A stretch of DNA of 64,000 bases, from the NCBI RefSeq assembly GCF_900186955.1, contig NZ_LT906438.1, positions 2,790,001-2,854,000 on the forward strand, given 5' to 3'. Position numbers and translations under genes: made by a program. The notes beneath the pieces were generated by a model, which saw only the letters and a list, made by a program, of their open reading frames with translations, made no database searches and was not told the DNA's origin. This document shows, in pieces, positions 44,924 to 52,493 of this stretch. Position 1 is the stretch's first letter. Every line of letters begins with the position of its first letter. The DNA is from Bacillus pumilus (lineage in GTDB: Bacteria; Bacillota; Bacilli; Bacillales; Bacillaceae).

Positions 44924-45100
44924 CTAAGCAGTGAGTGTAGGAGCTTGCTGCTTTTTTCTTTGTTCAAATTCCATACGTGACTTTAATTGCGTTTCGATTT
45001 GAGCCAGTGCAATTTCTCCTTCCTCGCTGAACCGCTCATTACATACCTCAATGACTTCCTTTGCTTTCATTAACTTGCTTGCCACAAATACAAACTTCAT
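44924..45100 (-). CDS. Small hypothetical phage protein
   Basis: A 58-residue charged helical protein (MKFVFVASKLMKAKEVIEVC, ending RKKQQAPTLTA). Its ATG directly follows the stop of the upstream gene (TAG ATG), which suggests coupling. Function unknown. Confidence 0.6.
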   Translation of the reverse strand: MKFVFVASKLMKAKEVIEVCNERFSEEGEIALAQIETQLKSRMEFEQRKKQQAPTLTA

Positions 45101-45376
45101 CTAAATCAATCCTTTCATTTTGTTTTTTAGTGATTTTGGATATGTTACTGATGTAATCTTTGCAGATGCTTTCAAAAGTTGAATCTTGGCTTCTTTCTCA
45201 TAGCGCTGAATTTGTTTTAATGATTTAGCAATATCTTTGTGAGCTGCCAATGCTGTATCTGTATCAGCACTCTCTAATGCATTCATCAATCGTTTTTGTA
45301 ATGTTTCGATGCAGATCATTTCTCTTGTTATCGCATCGTTATTAATGCTTTTGAAAATCGAATTTCGTTTCTTCAT
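45101..45376 (-). CDS. Helical hypothetical phage protein
   Basis: About 91 residues, basic and helical (MKKRNSIFKSINNDAITREM, TALAAHKDIAKSLKQIQRYE). The ATG at 45376 has 6-nt spacing to GGAGG. It is co-transcribed with the XRE gene upstream. Function unknown. Confidence 0.6.
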   Translation of the reverse strand: MKKRNSIFKSINNDAITREMICIETLQKRLMNALESADTDTALAAHKDIAKSLKQIQRYEKEAKIQLLKASAKITSVTYPKSLKNKMKGLI

Positions 45377-45378
45377 CT

Positions 45379-45636
45379 TCATCCTCCGAACAGGGCCATA
45401 ATGGCGGTAATTTGCTGTGTGACTGCCAGTGGATCAATGCCGCATAATGTAGCAATCATTGCTTCTTTCGCATTAGTTGCTTCCATCCACCTGACGTATG
45501 TAGGTACATCAAGTACCTTCATATCATTTTCGATTTTTGATATGCAGCTTCGAGAGCGGCTAAGCATTTCCGCAAGTTTCTCTTGGGAAATGCCTGCTTG
45601 CACTCGGGCTTTCCGAAGCACCACACCCAACTTCAA
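45379..45636 (-). CDS. XRE-family DNA-binding regulator
   Basis: About 85 residues from a TTG at 45636, which follows GGGGGTGGAG; the longer frame would read through two operators. The HTH (GISQEKLAEMLSRSRSCISK, IENDMKVLDVPTYVRWMEA) is of the XRE/Cro type. Two tandem 17-bp inverted repeats lie just upstream of the start, so autoregulation or control by the other XRE proteins is likely. Confidence 0.82.
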   Translation of the reverse strand: MKLGVVLRKARVQAGISQEKLAEMLSRSRSCISKIENDMKVLDVPTYVRWMEATNAKEAMIATLCGIDPLAVTQQITAIMALFGG

Positions 45637-45657
45637 AAGCTCTCCACCCCCTTTCAG

Positions 45658-45691
45658 TGTTCCTATCTGGAACATGTTCCGAATTGGAACA
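45658..45691. promoter_or_regulatory. Two adjacent identical-arm operators
   Basis: TGTTCC-N5-GGAACA occurs twice back to back (45658-45674 and 45675-45691) with perfect 6-bp arms and different spacers (TATCT, GAATT). They lie between the promoter and the start of the XRE gene. Confidence 0.8.
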
Positions 45692-45699
45692 GGAAATCT

Positions 45700-45729
45700 C
45701 ATATATCCGCTGTATTCTAAGGTGGTAAA
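45700..45729 (-). promoter_or_regulatory. Promoter candidate for the XRE gene and early operon
   Basis: On the minus strand TTTACC (45724-45729) and TATATG (45700-45705) have an 18-bp spacer. Transcription would start at the edge of the operators. Confidence 0.45.
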
Positions 45730-45732
45730 TTC

Positions 45733-45930
45733 TTAATCAATCACTGGCTGAAAGTTGGATTCCATTTGTGCTAATTGCCATTCTTCAAGAACTTCTCTTT
45801 TAAATAAAATTCTTTTTCTTACTCGGAAGAATGGTATTTGCCGCTCTTTCACCATTGTGTAAACAGTGTCATGATGGACTCCAAGAAAATCAGCCGTTTC
45901 TTGAACGTTCATAGTTGATTTTGTTGGCAT
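45733..45930 (-). CDS. Excisionase-like HTH protein
   Basis: A 65-residue MerR/excisionase-type winged helix (MNVQETADFLGVHHDTVYTM, KERQIPFFRVRKRILFKREV). Such proteins bind att arms for excision or act as early regulators. It is the second gene after the Cro-like gene. Confidence 0.78.
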   Translation of the reverse strand: MPTKSTMNVQETADFLGVHHDTVYTMVKERQIPFFRVRKRILFKREVLEEWQLAQMESNFQPVID

Positions 45931-45984
45931 TTTAAAAACCTCCTTCAGAATTTGTAAACCATAAGAACCGCAAAAATCAATTTA

Positions 45985-46224
45985 TTAACCGGTATTCTCT
46001 TTTTCATTTTGTAACTCTTGTGTACCACTCGACTCAAAAAAAATATCCCTTGGATCTTTATTTAAAACACTTGCAATTCTCAGCATAGTGAAACCAGATG
46101 GCTCTTGTCCGTGAAGCTCAATTTTCGTAATGTTTGCGCGAGACATTTCAGTTCTTCTTGCCAATTCAGATATTGACATTCCAACACCTTTTCTGATCTC
46201 ACGTAATCTGTTAGTGAAAACCAT
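45985..46224 (-). CDS. Cro-like XRE regulator
   Basis: A 79-residue HTH protein (NRLREIRKGVGMSISELARR, EMSRANITKIELHGQEPSGF). It is divergent from the repressor gene and is the first gene of the lytic operon, the position of Cro. The start follows AAGGAGGTG. Confidence 0.85.
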   Translation of the reverse strand: MVFTNRLREIRKGVGMSISELARRTEMSRANITKIELHGQEPSGFTMLRIASVLNKDPRDIFFESSGTQELQNEKENTG

Positions 46225-46345
46225 GTGTTACACCTCCTTGAACAAATAGTAACACAAGGTTTACAGTAGTGTCAATCATGATTTACACATTTTTTGTTTT
46301 AAAGAATTTAAATATAATGTAAACTACGTATTACAGGTGATGCTA
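46225..46345. promoter_or_regulatory. Lysis-lysogeny switch region with operators
   Basis: The minus-strand promoter TGTCAA/ATAGTA (TTGACA, 18 bp, TACTAT; 46246-46275) drives cro. On the plus strand TATAAT at about 46313 may serve the repressor. Operator-like elements include GTGTTAC/GTAACAC, several TTTACA or ATTACA half-sites and the palindrome-like TGTAAACTACGTATTACA. Confidence 0.65.
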
Positions 46346-46765
46346 ATGTCCAAACTTGGAGAATATTTGATAAAAGCAAGAGGAAAACTGTCTCAAAGAG
46401 AAGCTGCCAAACGAATTGGCATAAGTCATACCTACCTTGGGAAAATTGAAAATGGGAAAGACCCAAGAACAGGTAAAGAAATCAAACCAACTCCAGAAAC
46501 ACTAAAATTAATTTCTAAAGCATATCAATGTGATTATGAAGAATTAATGATCAAAGCTGGTTACATCGATGAGAGTGAGACAAGTAATTCTGAAAGTCCC
46601 AAACTGACTCAGTATCAAAGAAAGATTTATGAGTGGGCAAAATCCCATGACGGATTGTTCTTTGATAGTAAACCGGAAGATGTGGAAGAATTAATTGAAG
46701 AATTTGAAGTGGTATACGAGTTGTTTAAAAAGAGAAAAGAGAGAGAAAAAAAACAGAACAAATGA
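46346..46765 (+). CDS. CI-like prophage repressor (XRE HTH)
   Basis: About 139 residues starting MSKLGEYLIKARGKLSQREA. The HTH (AAKRIGISHTYLGKIENGKD) is followed by an acidic and charged C-terminal region without a LexA-type protease. It probably holds the lytic operon silent. An ImmA-like metalloprotease is encoded two genes downstream and could inactivate it, as in ICEBs1 and phi105. ATG 46346 is preferred to the upstream GTG. Confidence 0.82.
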   Translation: MSKLGEYLIKARGKLSQREAAKRIGISHTYLGKIENGKDPRTGKEIKPTPETLKLISKAYQCDYEELMIKAGYIDESETSNSESPKLTQYQRKIYEWAKSHDGLFFDSKPEDVEELIEEFEVVYELFKKRKEREKKQNK

Positions 46766-46783
46766 TTCCTTTAGGGGGCAATT

Positions 46784-47434
46784 ATGAGGAAGAAATCAAT
46801 GTTTGTAATTTGCCTATCATTGCTCGTTCTCTTAGCTGGATGTAACTCAACTAAGACGACAGATGAACCTTCTGCAAACTCACAAGAAAAAGTTTCAGAG
46901 AAAAAGCAAAAAGAAGCAAATGAAAAACAGACAAATGACAGTTACAAAGATGATGAAACAGGAGAATTATTTAATTACTTAAAAAGCCAAGAAAAAATTA
47001 AATCACAGAAAATGGGCCCGCTCAATATAAATTTTGAACATGTCAACTTAATGAAGTTGTCAAATATTCCTGATGATCGACTAACTGAATATCAAAGTTT
47101 AATTGATTTTGAATTAACAAACCCTTTTCATTTTATTGATATTAAATTTTCTGTAGAGAATACAGATAAAGAAACTATCAATTTTTCTGGTATTAGTCAT
47201 TTAATTTTAAACACTAAAGAACAGATTAAGGTCAGTAATAATAACCTTTATACTGACATTGAACAATATGATATGAAACTTTTTGGTAATGCGAAAAGAG
47301 AATATCAAATTGCTGTACCTATTGATTCTGATGTTTCTAAAATACAAAGCGTTAGAATTGTGATGAGTGCTCCATTTGACGAAAATTTGGATAGCGTTTC
47401 CGAACCAAAAGAATTAACAGTTAATTTAAAATAA
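46784..47434 (+). CDS. Lipoprotein in the lysogeny module
   Basis: A 216-residue lipoprotein: signal peptide with lipobox LAGC (Cys20), a Lys/Glu/Gln-rich tether, and a probable beta-sandwich domain (about 80-215). It lies between the repressor and the ImmA-like gene and ends at its own terminator, so it should be made in the lysogen. A superinfection-exclusion role is plausible by position only. It has the same overall plan as the 52494-53045 lipoprotein of prophage B. Confidence 0.75.
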   Translation: MRKKSMFVICLSLLVLLAGCNSTKTTDEPSANSQEKVSEKKQKEANEKQTNDSYKDDETGELFNYLKSQEKIKSQKMGPLNINFEHVNLMKLSNIPDDRLTEYQSLIDFELTNPFHFIDIKFSVENTDKETINFSGISHLILNTKEQIKVSNNNLYTDIEQYDMKLFGNAKREYQIAVPIDSDVSKIQSVRIVMSAPFDENLDSVSEPKELTVNLK

Positions 47435-47460
47435 ATGCTCGATAAGAGTATTTATTTTTA
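47429..47460 (+). terminator. Intrinsic terminator after the lipoprotein gene
   Basis: AAATAAATGCTC and GAGTATTTATTT pair over 12 bp (one G-T) around GATAA, with further T. The stem is AT-rich. Confidence 0.6.
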
Positions 47461-47511
47461 CCCAAAAATAGAACACCAGTTCCCGAAACTAACTTGAAGG
47501 AGCTTATTAAA

Positions 47512-48006
47512 TTGAAATATATCTATACTCATTTAGAAGATAACGTTAATAGACTATATGCAGAAATGAAAATCTTAAATCCTTCTGAACAATCTATTGA
47601 TACTATTTCTGAAAAATTAGGGATTGAAGTTTGTTATAAAGACATTTCATCAAGAGCCATAATTAATAAGGATACCCAAATTATTATCTTAGATAAGAGA
47701 TTGAATAAAAGCATTAGATGGGAAAAGTTTTGTCATGAAGTTGGCCACATTCTTTTTCATAAGGGAAATCAACTGATGATGCCCGATTCATTTAGGTTAT
47801 ATCAAGAATGGAAGTCGAATAATTTTATGTACCATTTTGCAGTACCAACTTTTATGTTGAGATCAGTAAATATACCTGTAGACCCTGACCAAGCAATTCA
47901 ATTTTTAACTAAAACTTTTAAAGTCACTCCATCATTTGCGAAGCATCGATTAAACCTTTACAATCAAAAAGTTTTTTCTCAGACAAGGAGCGTTTTATAT
48001 GGCTAG
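47512..48006 (+). CDS. ImmA/IrrE-family metallopeptidase
   Basis: About 164 residues starting at TTG 47512 with AAGGAG 9 nt upstream. The zinc motif HEVGH is at 75-79 (WEKFCHEVGHILFHKGNQ). ImmA proteases cleave phage or ICE repressors to induce excision. It overlaps the integrase gene by 8 nt, so the two are co-translated. Confidence 0.88.
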   Translation: MKYIYTHLEDNVNRLYAEMKILNPSEQSIDTISEKLGIEVCYKDISSRAIINKDTQIIILDKRLNKSIRWEKFCHEVGHILFHKGNQLMMPDSFRLYQEWKSNNFMYHFAVPTFMLRSVNIPVDPDQAIQFLTKTFKVTPSFAKHRLNLYNQKVFSQTRSVLYG

Positions 48007-49282
48007 CATTGAAAAAAGAGGCAGCAATTCTTTTAGATTAGTTGTTGAAACTGGATATGATGCTAATGGCAAAAGGTTAAGAAAATATAAAACTATTCGT
48101 ATAGAAGATCATAAACTGTTAAAAACAAAAAGAAAATTGCAGGAATACCTTTCGGATCAACTCTATCAGTTCAAGATGGAAGTGAATTCTGGAGAATATA
48201 TCGAACCAGAAAAACTAACCTTTGAATCCTTCATCTATAAGTGGAAAGAAAAAAAGCTCTACCAAAAGAGTGGAAAACCTTATTCTTTGACAACATCGGA
48301 TGTTTATTGGAGTCTCTTAAAAAATCACATTCTCCCCGTTTTTGGACATATGAGGATAGAACGGATAAAGAGTTTACATATCGTAGACTTTTTAGATGAT
48401 TTATCAAAGGATGGCGCGAGAAAAGATGGAAAGCCAGGAGGATTAGGAGAGAGAACAATATTAGATATTTTTAAATTACTGCAGGTAGTTTTTAAAACCG
48501 CAGCTGAAGAATGGAAGATTATCAAGATTGATCCAATGAAGGGATTGCCCTTGCCAGTCAACGAGAAGAAGGAAATGAACTATTTCGAAGCGGATGAAGC
48601 TGCTCAATGTATTAAGATTCTATATGAAGAAGTTGATATTAAATGGAGACTTTATTTCTTAGCAGCGATGATAGGTGGATTGAGACGAGGCGAAGGTCTT
48701 GCACTTGAATGGCATTTAGACGTGGATTGGGATGCTGGTGGATTTAAAATTAATCGTTCACTTTCAAAGACAATTCAAGGAAAACCGCATGTAAAAGACC
48801 CTAAGTCTAAAAGTTCAAAACGGTTTGTGCAGATGCCGGATTGGTATATGAATGAGCTGTCACTTTATTATCATATGTGGAAAAGAGAAAAGGAAAAGCT
48901 AGATGATGCCTGGGAGGGCGGAGATCATCAATACATTTTTCATAGTGGGTTTGGAAAGCCCTATTATTTCACAACACCTACTACCAAATGGAATCGAATC
49001 ACGCAAAAATATAAAATAAAAAATATCCGTTTACATGATTTGCGTCACACTATGGTTGCTTTATTAATGGAAGCTGGCGAAAGCATTAGCGCTATTCAAA
49101 GACGTGCCGGACACGCTAGCGCCAGAACAACATCTGATATATACGGCCATGTAACAGATGAAATGAAAAAGAGTGCAGCAAATCACTTTAACAAGTTTGA
49201 TCCTAAACATCTGAGGAACACAAATTCAGAGAGAGGAAATTTCCGTCCCCAAGTCGTCCCCAAGGTTAAAAATAATGCTTAA
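47999..49282 (+). CDS. Tyrosine integrase of prophage A
   Basis: A 427-residue phage integrase: N-terminal arm-binding and core-binding regions, then the catalytic domain with Arg in GGLRRGEGLALEW, HxxR in LHDLRHTMVALL, GH in RRAGHASARTTSD and Tyr in SDIYGH. It inserts or excises the prophage at its att site. It ends about 100 bp before the tRNA-Ala gene, so attR should lie in this gap or in the tRNA. Confidence 0.93.
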   Translation: MASIEKRGSNSFRLVVETGYDANGKRLRKYKTIRIEDHKLLKTKRKLQEYLSDQLYQFKMEVNSGEYIEPEKLTFESFIYKWKEKKLYQKSGKPYSLTTSDVYWSLLKNHILPVFGHMRIERIKSLHIVDFLDDLSKDGARKDGKPGGLGERTILDIFKLLQVVFKTAAEEWKIIKIDPMKGLPLPVNEKKEMNYFEADEAAQCIKILYEEVDIKWRLYFLAAMIGGLRRGEGLALEWHLDVDWDAGGFKINRSLSKTIQGKPHVKDPKSKSSKRFVQMPDWYMNELSLYYHMWKREKEKLDDAWEGGDHQYIFHSGFGKPYYFTTPTTKWNRITQKYKIKNIRLHDLRHTMVALLMEAGESISAIQRRAGHASARTTSDIYGHVTDEMKKSAANHFNKFDPKHLRNTNSERGNFRPQVVPKVKNNA

Positions 49283-49324
49283 TACAAATTTGAGAGATTT
49301 CTCATTAAAAATAAAAAAATAGCC

Positions 49325-49349
49325 TTCCCCCTTGTATTCTAAGGGGGAA
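49325..49349. other. Perfect 9-bp inverted repeat upstream of the tRNA
   Basis: TTCCCCCTT and AAGGGGGAA enclose a 7-base loop and overlap the -35 box of the tRNA promoter. It may be a remnant terminator or an att-related element. Confidence 0.7.
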
Positions 49350-49360
49350 TTAAATATAAT
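49332..49360 (+). promoter_or_regulatory. Promoter of the tRNA-Ala gene
   Basis: TTGTAT (49332-49337) and TATAAT (49355-49360) have a 17-bp spacer; the tRNA begins 20 bp after the -10 box. Confidence 0.75.
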
Positions 49361-49380
49361 AATATTTGTTGAAACATCCC

Positions 49381-49453
49381 GGGGCATTAGCTCAGCTGGG
49401 AGAGCGCTACGCTGGCAGCGTAGAGGTCAGCGGTTCGATCCCGCTATGCTCCA
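49381..49453 (+). tRNA. tRNA-Ala (anticodon GGC)
   Basis: The 73-nt sequence folds into a full cloverleaf: acceptor arms GGGGCAT and ATGCTCC, D arm with AGCTCAGCTGGGAGAGC, anticodon stem CTACG/CGTAG with loop CTGGCAG, and T arm AGCGGTTCGATCCCGCT. The anticodon GGC reads alanine codons. CCA is not encoded. The 3' part is the likely attachment site of prophage B, whose integrase starts 145 bp downstream. Confidence 0.95.
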
Positions 49454-49597
49454 TACTCCGGTTTAACGGCGGTATATCAACGTTTGCTTAACGGTGACTT
49501 AAGCGATGACTTATCGTAGTGTACCGCTCCTATAACGCGCAGTGAAGCGCACCGGTAAATCGATCGTCTTCTATACGAAATAGGAGGCGATTTTTTA
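49454..49597. other. Candidate integrase arm-binding region of prophage B
   Basis: Short direct repeats TTAACGGCG (49463-49471) and TTAACGGTG (49488-49496), and TGACTTA twice (49495-49501, 49507-49513), lie between the tRNA and the integrase gene as expected for attL arm sites. Confidence 0.5.
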
Positions 49598-50659
49598 ATG
49601 CATTCAGAACGACGGAAAGGTAAGCGCGTTAAGGCGGAAAGGACGATTACTAAAACATCGCGCGGCAAAACGTATTCAATCTCGGTTATCTGCGAGAAAA
49701 TATGCGAAGCAAAGCTCGCGGAAAATAGAGCACCGGAAACAATCGACCGGTACCGGAGGGCATGTCGTTACCTATTAGAATACGCGCGCATGATCGGACT
49801 AGACGATGACATACGTGATATAGACGTCGACTTTGCACGCGGCTTTGTTGCGTATTTGTTGCACGAACGGGTTAAATTCGACGGCCACAAGTTCAAAAAA
49901 GACGAACACAAAACGCCCGGTATGTCGCCGAAGTCCGTAAACGATTATATAAAAACACTACGGACCCTCTTTCGGTTTGCTCAACACGAAGGATCGGCAC
50001 TACTAAACCCGTTTGATGATACGAAGCTAGTTAGCGATCCGGAAGAAATGGTAAACATACTATCTCCGGATGAATTACGAAGGCTTTTAAGTGCCCCGGA
50101 TCAGCGGACGTTCGTAGGTTTCCGCGACTATGTAATCATGACGTTTCTAGTCGATTCAATGGCCCGCATCGGCGAAATCTTATCATTAACGAAAGAAAAC
50201 GTAGATTATGCGTCAAGTACCGTTTACTTCAGCGCATGGGACGTTAAAACACGTCAAGGAAGATTCGTCCCTCTCGAAAGGAAAACGATGAACTTAATAA
50301 AAGAACTTCTTATAGAAAACGAAGACTTCGAAAGTCCCTTCGTATTCTTAAGTAACTACGGAGAACAATTAGAGACGAACCATTTTCGGAAACAATTAAA
50401 TAGATACGCAGAACAAGTCGGTATTACTAAAAAGGTACACCCTCACTTATTCCGGCACACTGGCGCTACGATGTACTTAGAAAACGGCGGAGACATTCGG
50501 CACTTACAAGCGATGCTTGGCCATAGAGATATGCGTATGGTTAAACGGTACACTCACTTGTCTAAAAGCTCGCTGAAAGAACAACATTCAAAACATTCTC
50601 CGCTTGTTCAAATTACGGAAAAATTAAATAAGGAACGGAAGACTTTTCGAAAACGATAG
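49598..50659 (+). CDS. Tyrosine integrase of prophage B
   Basis: A 353-residue Xer-like recombinase. The core-binding domain (SVICEKICEAKLAENRAPET) is followed by the catalytic domain: Arg in MARIGEILSL, HxxR in HPHLFRHTGATM, GH in MLGHRDMRM and Tyr in KRYTHLS. It is placed directly 3' of the tRNA and ends at a strong terminator. It is not close to the prophage A integrase. Confidence 0.92.
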   Translation: MHSERRKGKRVKAERTITKTSRGKTYSISVICEKICEAKLAENRAPETIDRYRRACRYLLEYARMIGLDDDIRDIDVDFARGFVAYLLHERVKFDGHKFKKDEHKTPGMSPKSVNDYIKTLRTLFRFAQHEGSALLNPFDDTKLVSDPEEMVNILSPDELRRLLSAPDQRTFVGFRDYVIMTFLVDSMARIGEILSLTKENVDYASSTVYFSAWDVKTRQGRFVPLERKTMNLIKELLIENEDFESPFVFLSNYGEQLETNHFRKQLNRYAEQVGITKKVHPHLFRHTGATMYLENGGDIRHLQAMLGHRDMRMVKRYTHLSKSSLKEQHSKHSPLVQITEKLNKERKTFRKR

Positions 50660-50687
50660 GACGGCTTAGTTGCCGTCTTTTTTTTTT
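50660..50687 (+). terminator. Intrinsic terminator after the prophage B integrase
   Basis: GACGGC, a 6-base loop and GCCGTC form a perfect 6-bp stem followed by a run of ten T. Confidence 0.9.
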
Positions 50688-50695
50688 GCGTCCAG

Positions 50696-51484
50696 TTATT
50701 CCGCTTCGATAAACGCCTCGAACGCCTCTAATTTACCACGCATTTTACGGCGTTTTGCCTCGCTTGCTGCACGTTGGAACGAAATATACACGTAATCATC
50801 AAAACGGCTAATTTCGTTCAATTTCGCTTTGAGTATCGTTTTGTACCACGCATCTACGAACGGCTCCGGATCATGTTCGATCATTAACGCAGGATCTACG
50901 GAAGCCTTAGCACGCAATAACAATCCGTAATATTTATAGATTTCTGCTGCGTCAAAGAAGCGACTCATAGCGTTGTAGATTTCCGTTGGCAACGAGTTTT
51001 TCAGCGCTTCAGCCGGCACCGTAGCCGTATCTTTAACGTGCTTTTTATTTTTAAGATTAATAGAATCCGATGGTTCATTTTCGATTTTCGCCGTCTCAAC
51101 CGTTGGTACATCGGCGTTTTCCGGCGCCTGGCGAGTGGTCACTGTCGACTGGTCATTCGCGTCTAACGGTAAGATGACGATTATGTTTGCGCCCTTGCCC
51201 CCGTTGATTTTACGAGTCGTTGCGACCTTCTTGACGATGTTCAGCGCAGCCAGTTGATTAAGAACGCGGCGTGCCGTCTTGACGGATTTACCGATCAGGT
51301 CCGCTAGAGTTTCCGCTTTGAGATGCGCTGCGCCTGCGAATTTAACCGCATAACGTGCGATCTGTTTAAGTGCGGCCCGCGCCGTATCTGATAAGTCGTA
51401 TGAGTTTCGTTTGATATGTTCGTAGACGGCCGTGTTTAGGGCCTGCGTCGATGAGAACGTTTGGTGTTCCGCTAAGTAATGCAT
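50696..51484 (-). CDS. Winged-helix DNA-binding protein
   Basis: A 262-residue protein. The N-terminal third contains a winged helix (LKAETLADLIGKSVKTARRV, LNQLAALNIVKKVATTRKIN), then a flexible linker rich in Thr/Ala/Glu and a helical C-terminal domain (TEIYNAMSRFFDAAEIYKYY). It converges on the integrase and is divergent from the XRE gene. It could be a replication initiator or a regulator; I cannot decide. Confidence 0.75.
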   Translation of the reverse strand: MHYLAEHQTFSSTQALNTAVYEHIKRNSYDLSDTARAALKQIARYAVKFAGAAHLKAETLADLIGKSVKTARRVLNQLAALNIVKKVATTRKINGGKGANIIVILPLDANDQSTVTTRQAPENADVPTVETAKIENEPSDSINLKNKKHVKDTATVPAEALKNSLPTEIYNAMSRFFDAAEIYKYYGLLLRAKASVDPALMIEHDPEPFVDAWYKTILKAKLNEISRFDDYVYISFQRAASEAKRRKMRGKLEAFEAFIEAE

Positions 51485-51518
51485 GTCGATCCCTCCATAT
51501 CGCTATATCGTTATTTTA

Positions 51519-51548
51519 ATATTAACGAAATAAATATCGATATGTCAA
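51519..51548 (-). promoter_or_regulatory. Promoter of the winged-helix gene
   Basis: On the minus strand TTGACA (51543-51548) and TAATAT (51519-51524) are 18 bp apart, inside a region rich in ATATCG motifs that may be operators. Confidence 0.7.
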
Positions 51549-51556
51549 TATTTTTA

Positions 51557-51585
51557 TTTACACGATAGCGATATTCCGATATACT
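51557..51585 (+). promoter_or_regulatory. Promoter of the XRE operon of prophage B
   Basis: TTTACA (51557-51562) and TATACT (51580-51585) have 17-bp spacing. The spacer contains CGATAGCGATATTCCGA, one of several similar elements across 51494-51585. Confidence 0.72.
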
Positions 51586-51611
51586 CAACTTATAGAAACG
51601 GAGGTAATTCG

Positions 51612-51815
51612 ATGGAGTTATACGTAAAGTTAGACGATCTTCTCGCAGAAATCGGCATGACTAAAAAGGAACTCGCGGAAAAAGCAGGATTACGCCCGAA
51701 CGTTATCAGTGAATTATCACAACAACAAAGAACGACGGTTAATCGATCGCACATCGGAAAGATATGCGAAGTTTTAGAGATACGCGATATGAATAAATTG
51801 TTTGAGGTACGATGA
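51612..51815 (+). CDS. XRE-family regulator of prophage B
   Basis: A 67-residue HTH protein (GMTKKELAEKAGLRPNVISE, KICEVLEIRDMNKLFEV) of the YozG/Cro type. It is divergent from the winged-helix gene and is likely to bind the shared operator region. Followed by a small gene in the same direction. Confidence 0.85.
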   Translation: MELYVKLDDLLAEIGMTKKELAEKAGLRPNVISELSQQQRTTVNRSHIGKICEVLEIRDMNKLFEVR

Positions 51816-51839
51816 ACTTAAATCTAAGGAGGAAAAAAC

Positions 51840-52088
51840 ATGGAGGAAAAGACTGTAAGTAAACGTTATTTTAGGGAACTATCTGAAATTAAAAATAAAC
51901 TCAACGACTTGAAAAATGAACGAATTTACGAATTATCCAAGACCAAAAATGACGGATATTTACGCACTAATATAGAACAATTAGAAAAACTACTCGAGAA
52001 GCTGTTCTTCAAAATTGATAACGACGCCCCTTCCGTCGATGAAGAATTGCGAGAAGCAGTGAATAGCGCGTATAAAAGTAACGATTGA
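51840..52088 (+). CDS. Small coiled-coil hypothetical protein
   Basis: An 82-residue charged helical protein (SKRYFRELSEIKNKLNDLKN, NIEQLEKLLEKLFFKIDND) after AAGGAGG. Co-transcribed with the XRE gene. No known domain. Confidence 0.65.
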   Translation: MEEKTVSKRYFRELSEIKNKLNDLKNERIYELSKTKNDGYLRTNIEQLEKLLEKLFFKIDNDAPSVDEELREAVNSAYKSND

Positions 52089-52114
52089 TAAACGAACACA
52101 CATTCGGTTATAAT
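52085..52114 (+). promoter_or_regulatory. SOS-type promoter with LexA-like box
   Basis: TTGATA (52085-52090) and TATAAT (52109-52114) have an 18-bp spacer that contains CGAACACACATTCG (52093-52106), one mismatch from CGAAC-N4-GTTCG. LexA would cover the promoter. Confidence 0.65.
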
Positions 52115-52133
52115 TTAACCGGAGGTGTCGCCG

Positions 52134-52478
52134 ATGTGGAATGAGGAAAAAGATCAAAATCGCTGGCAGATGAAGTTCATATTGCCGGAACATAACGAGG
52201 CTTTGCGTCAATTACATCTCGCGAAGCAGAAAATAGATCGACCGGTATTAAGTGAGGAGCAGGTCGGCGAATTTGAGTACGTTATATCTTCGGCGGTGAG
52301 CGAAGACCTGCCGCTAGACTTCGAAGTGTACGATGACGGCTTTGTTCGCGAAGTAAGTGGCCGCGTTGTATACGTGGACCATCTACGGAAGGAATTTCGT
52401 GTGAAGGATAATCGAGGCGATACTAATTTCGTTAAGTTTGCGGATCTGATAAACGTAAAAAACACCCCATCCGGTTAG
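52134..52478 (+). CDS. YolD-like protein
   Basis: About 114 residues starting MWNEEKDQNRWQMKFILPEH after GGAGGTG. The YolD family (KFILPEHNEALRQL, DHLRKEFRVKD, FADLINV) is usually linked to SOS-induced UV-damage polymerases (UvrX, YqjW); no polymerase gene follows here. The LexA-like box in its promoter fits SOS control. Confidence 0.82.
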   Translation: MWNEEKDQNRWQMKFILPEHNEALRQLHLAKQKIDRPVLSEEQVGEFEYVISSAVSEDLPLDFEVYDDGFVREVSGRVVYVDHLRKEFRVKDNRGDTNFVKFADLINVKNTPSG

Positions 52479-52489
52479 GGACGGGGCTT
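52462..52489. terminator. Bidirectional terminator between YolD-like and lipoprotein genes
   Basis: CCCC and GGGG plus inner TCC/GGGA pairs form a stem with one mismatch. TTTTC follows on the plus strand and TTTTTT on the minus strand. Confidence 0.7.
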
Positions 52490-52493
52490 TTCG

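Noticed and set aside
45637..45702. ATG at 45702 as start of the XRE gene
   Set aside because: The stretch covers both operators and has no ribosome binding site, whereas TTG 45636 has one.
48231..48561. Minus-strand frames within the prophage A integrase
   Set aside because: Shadows of a well-supported gene without start signals.
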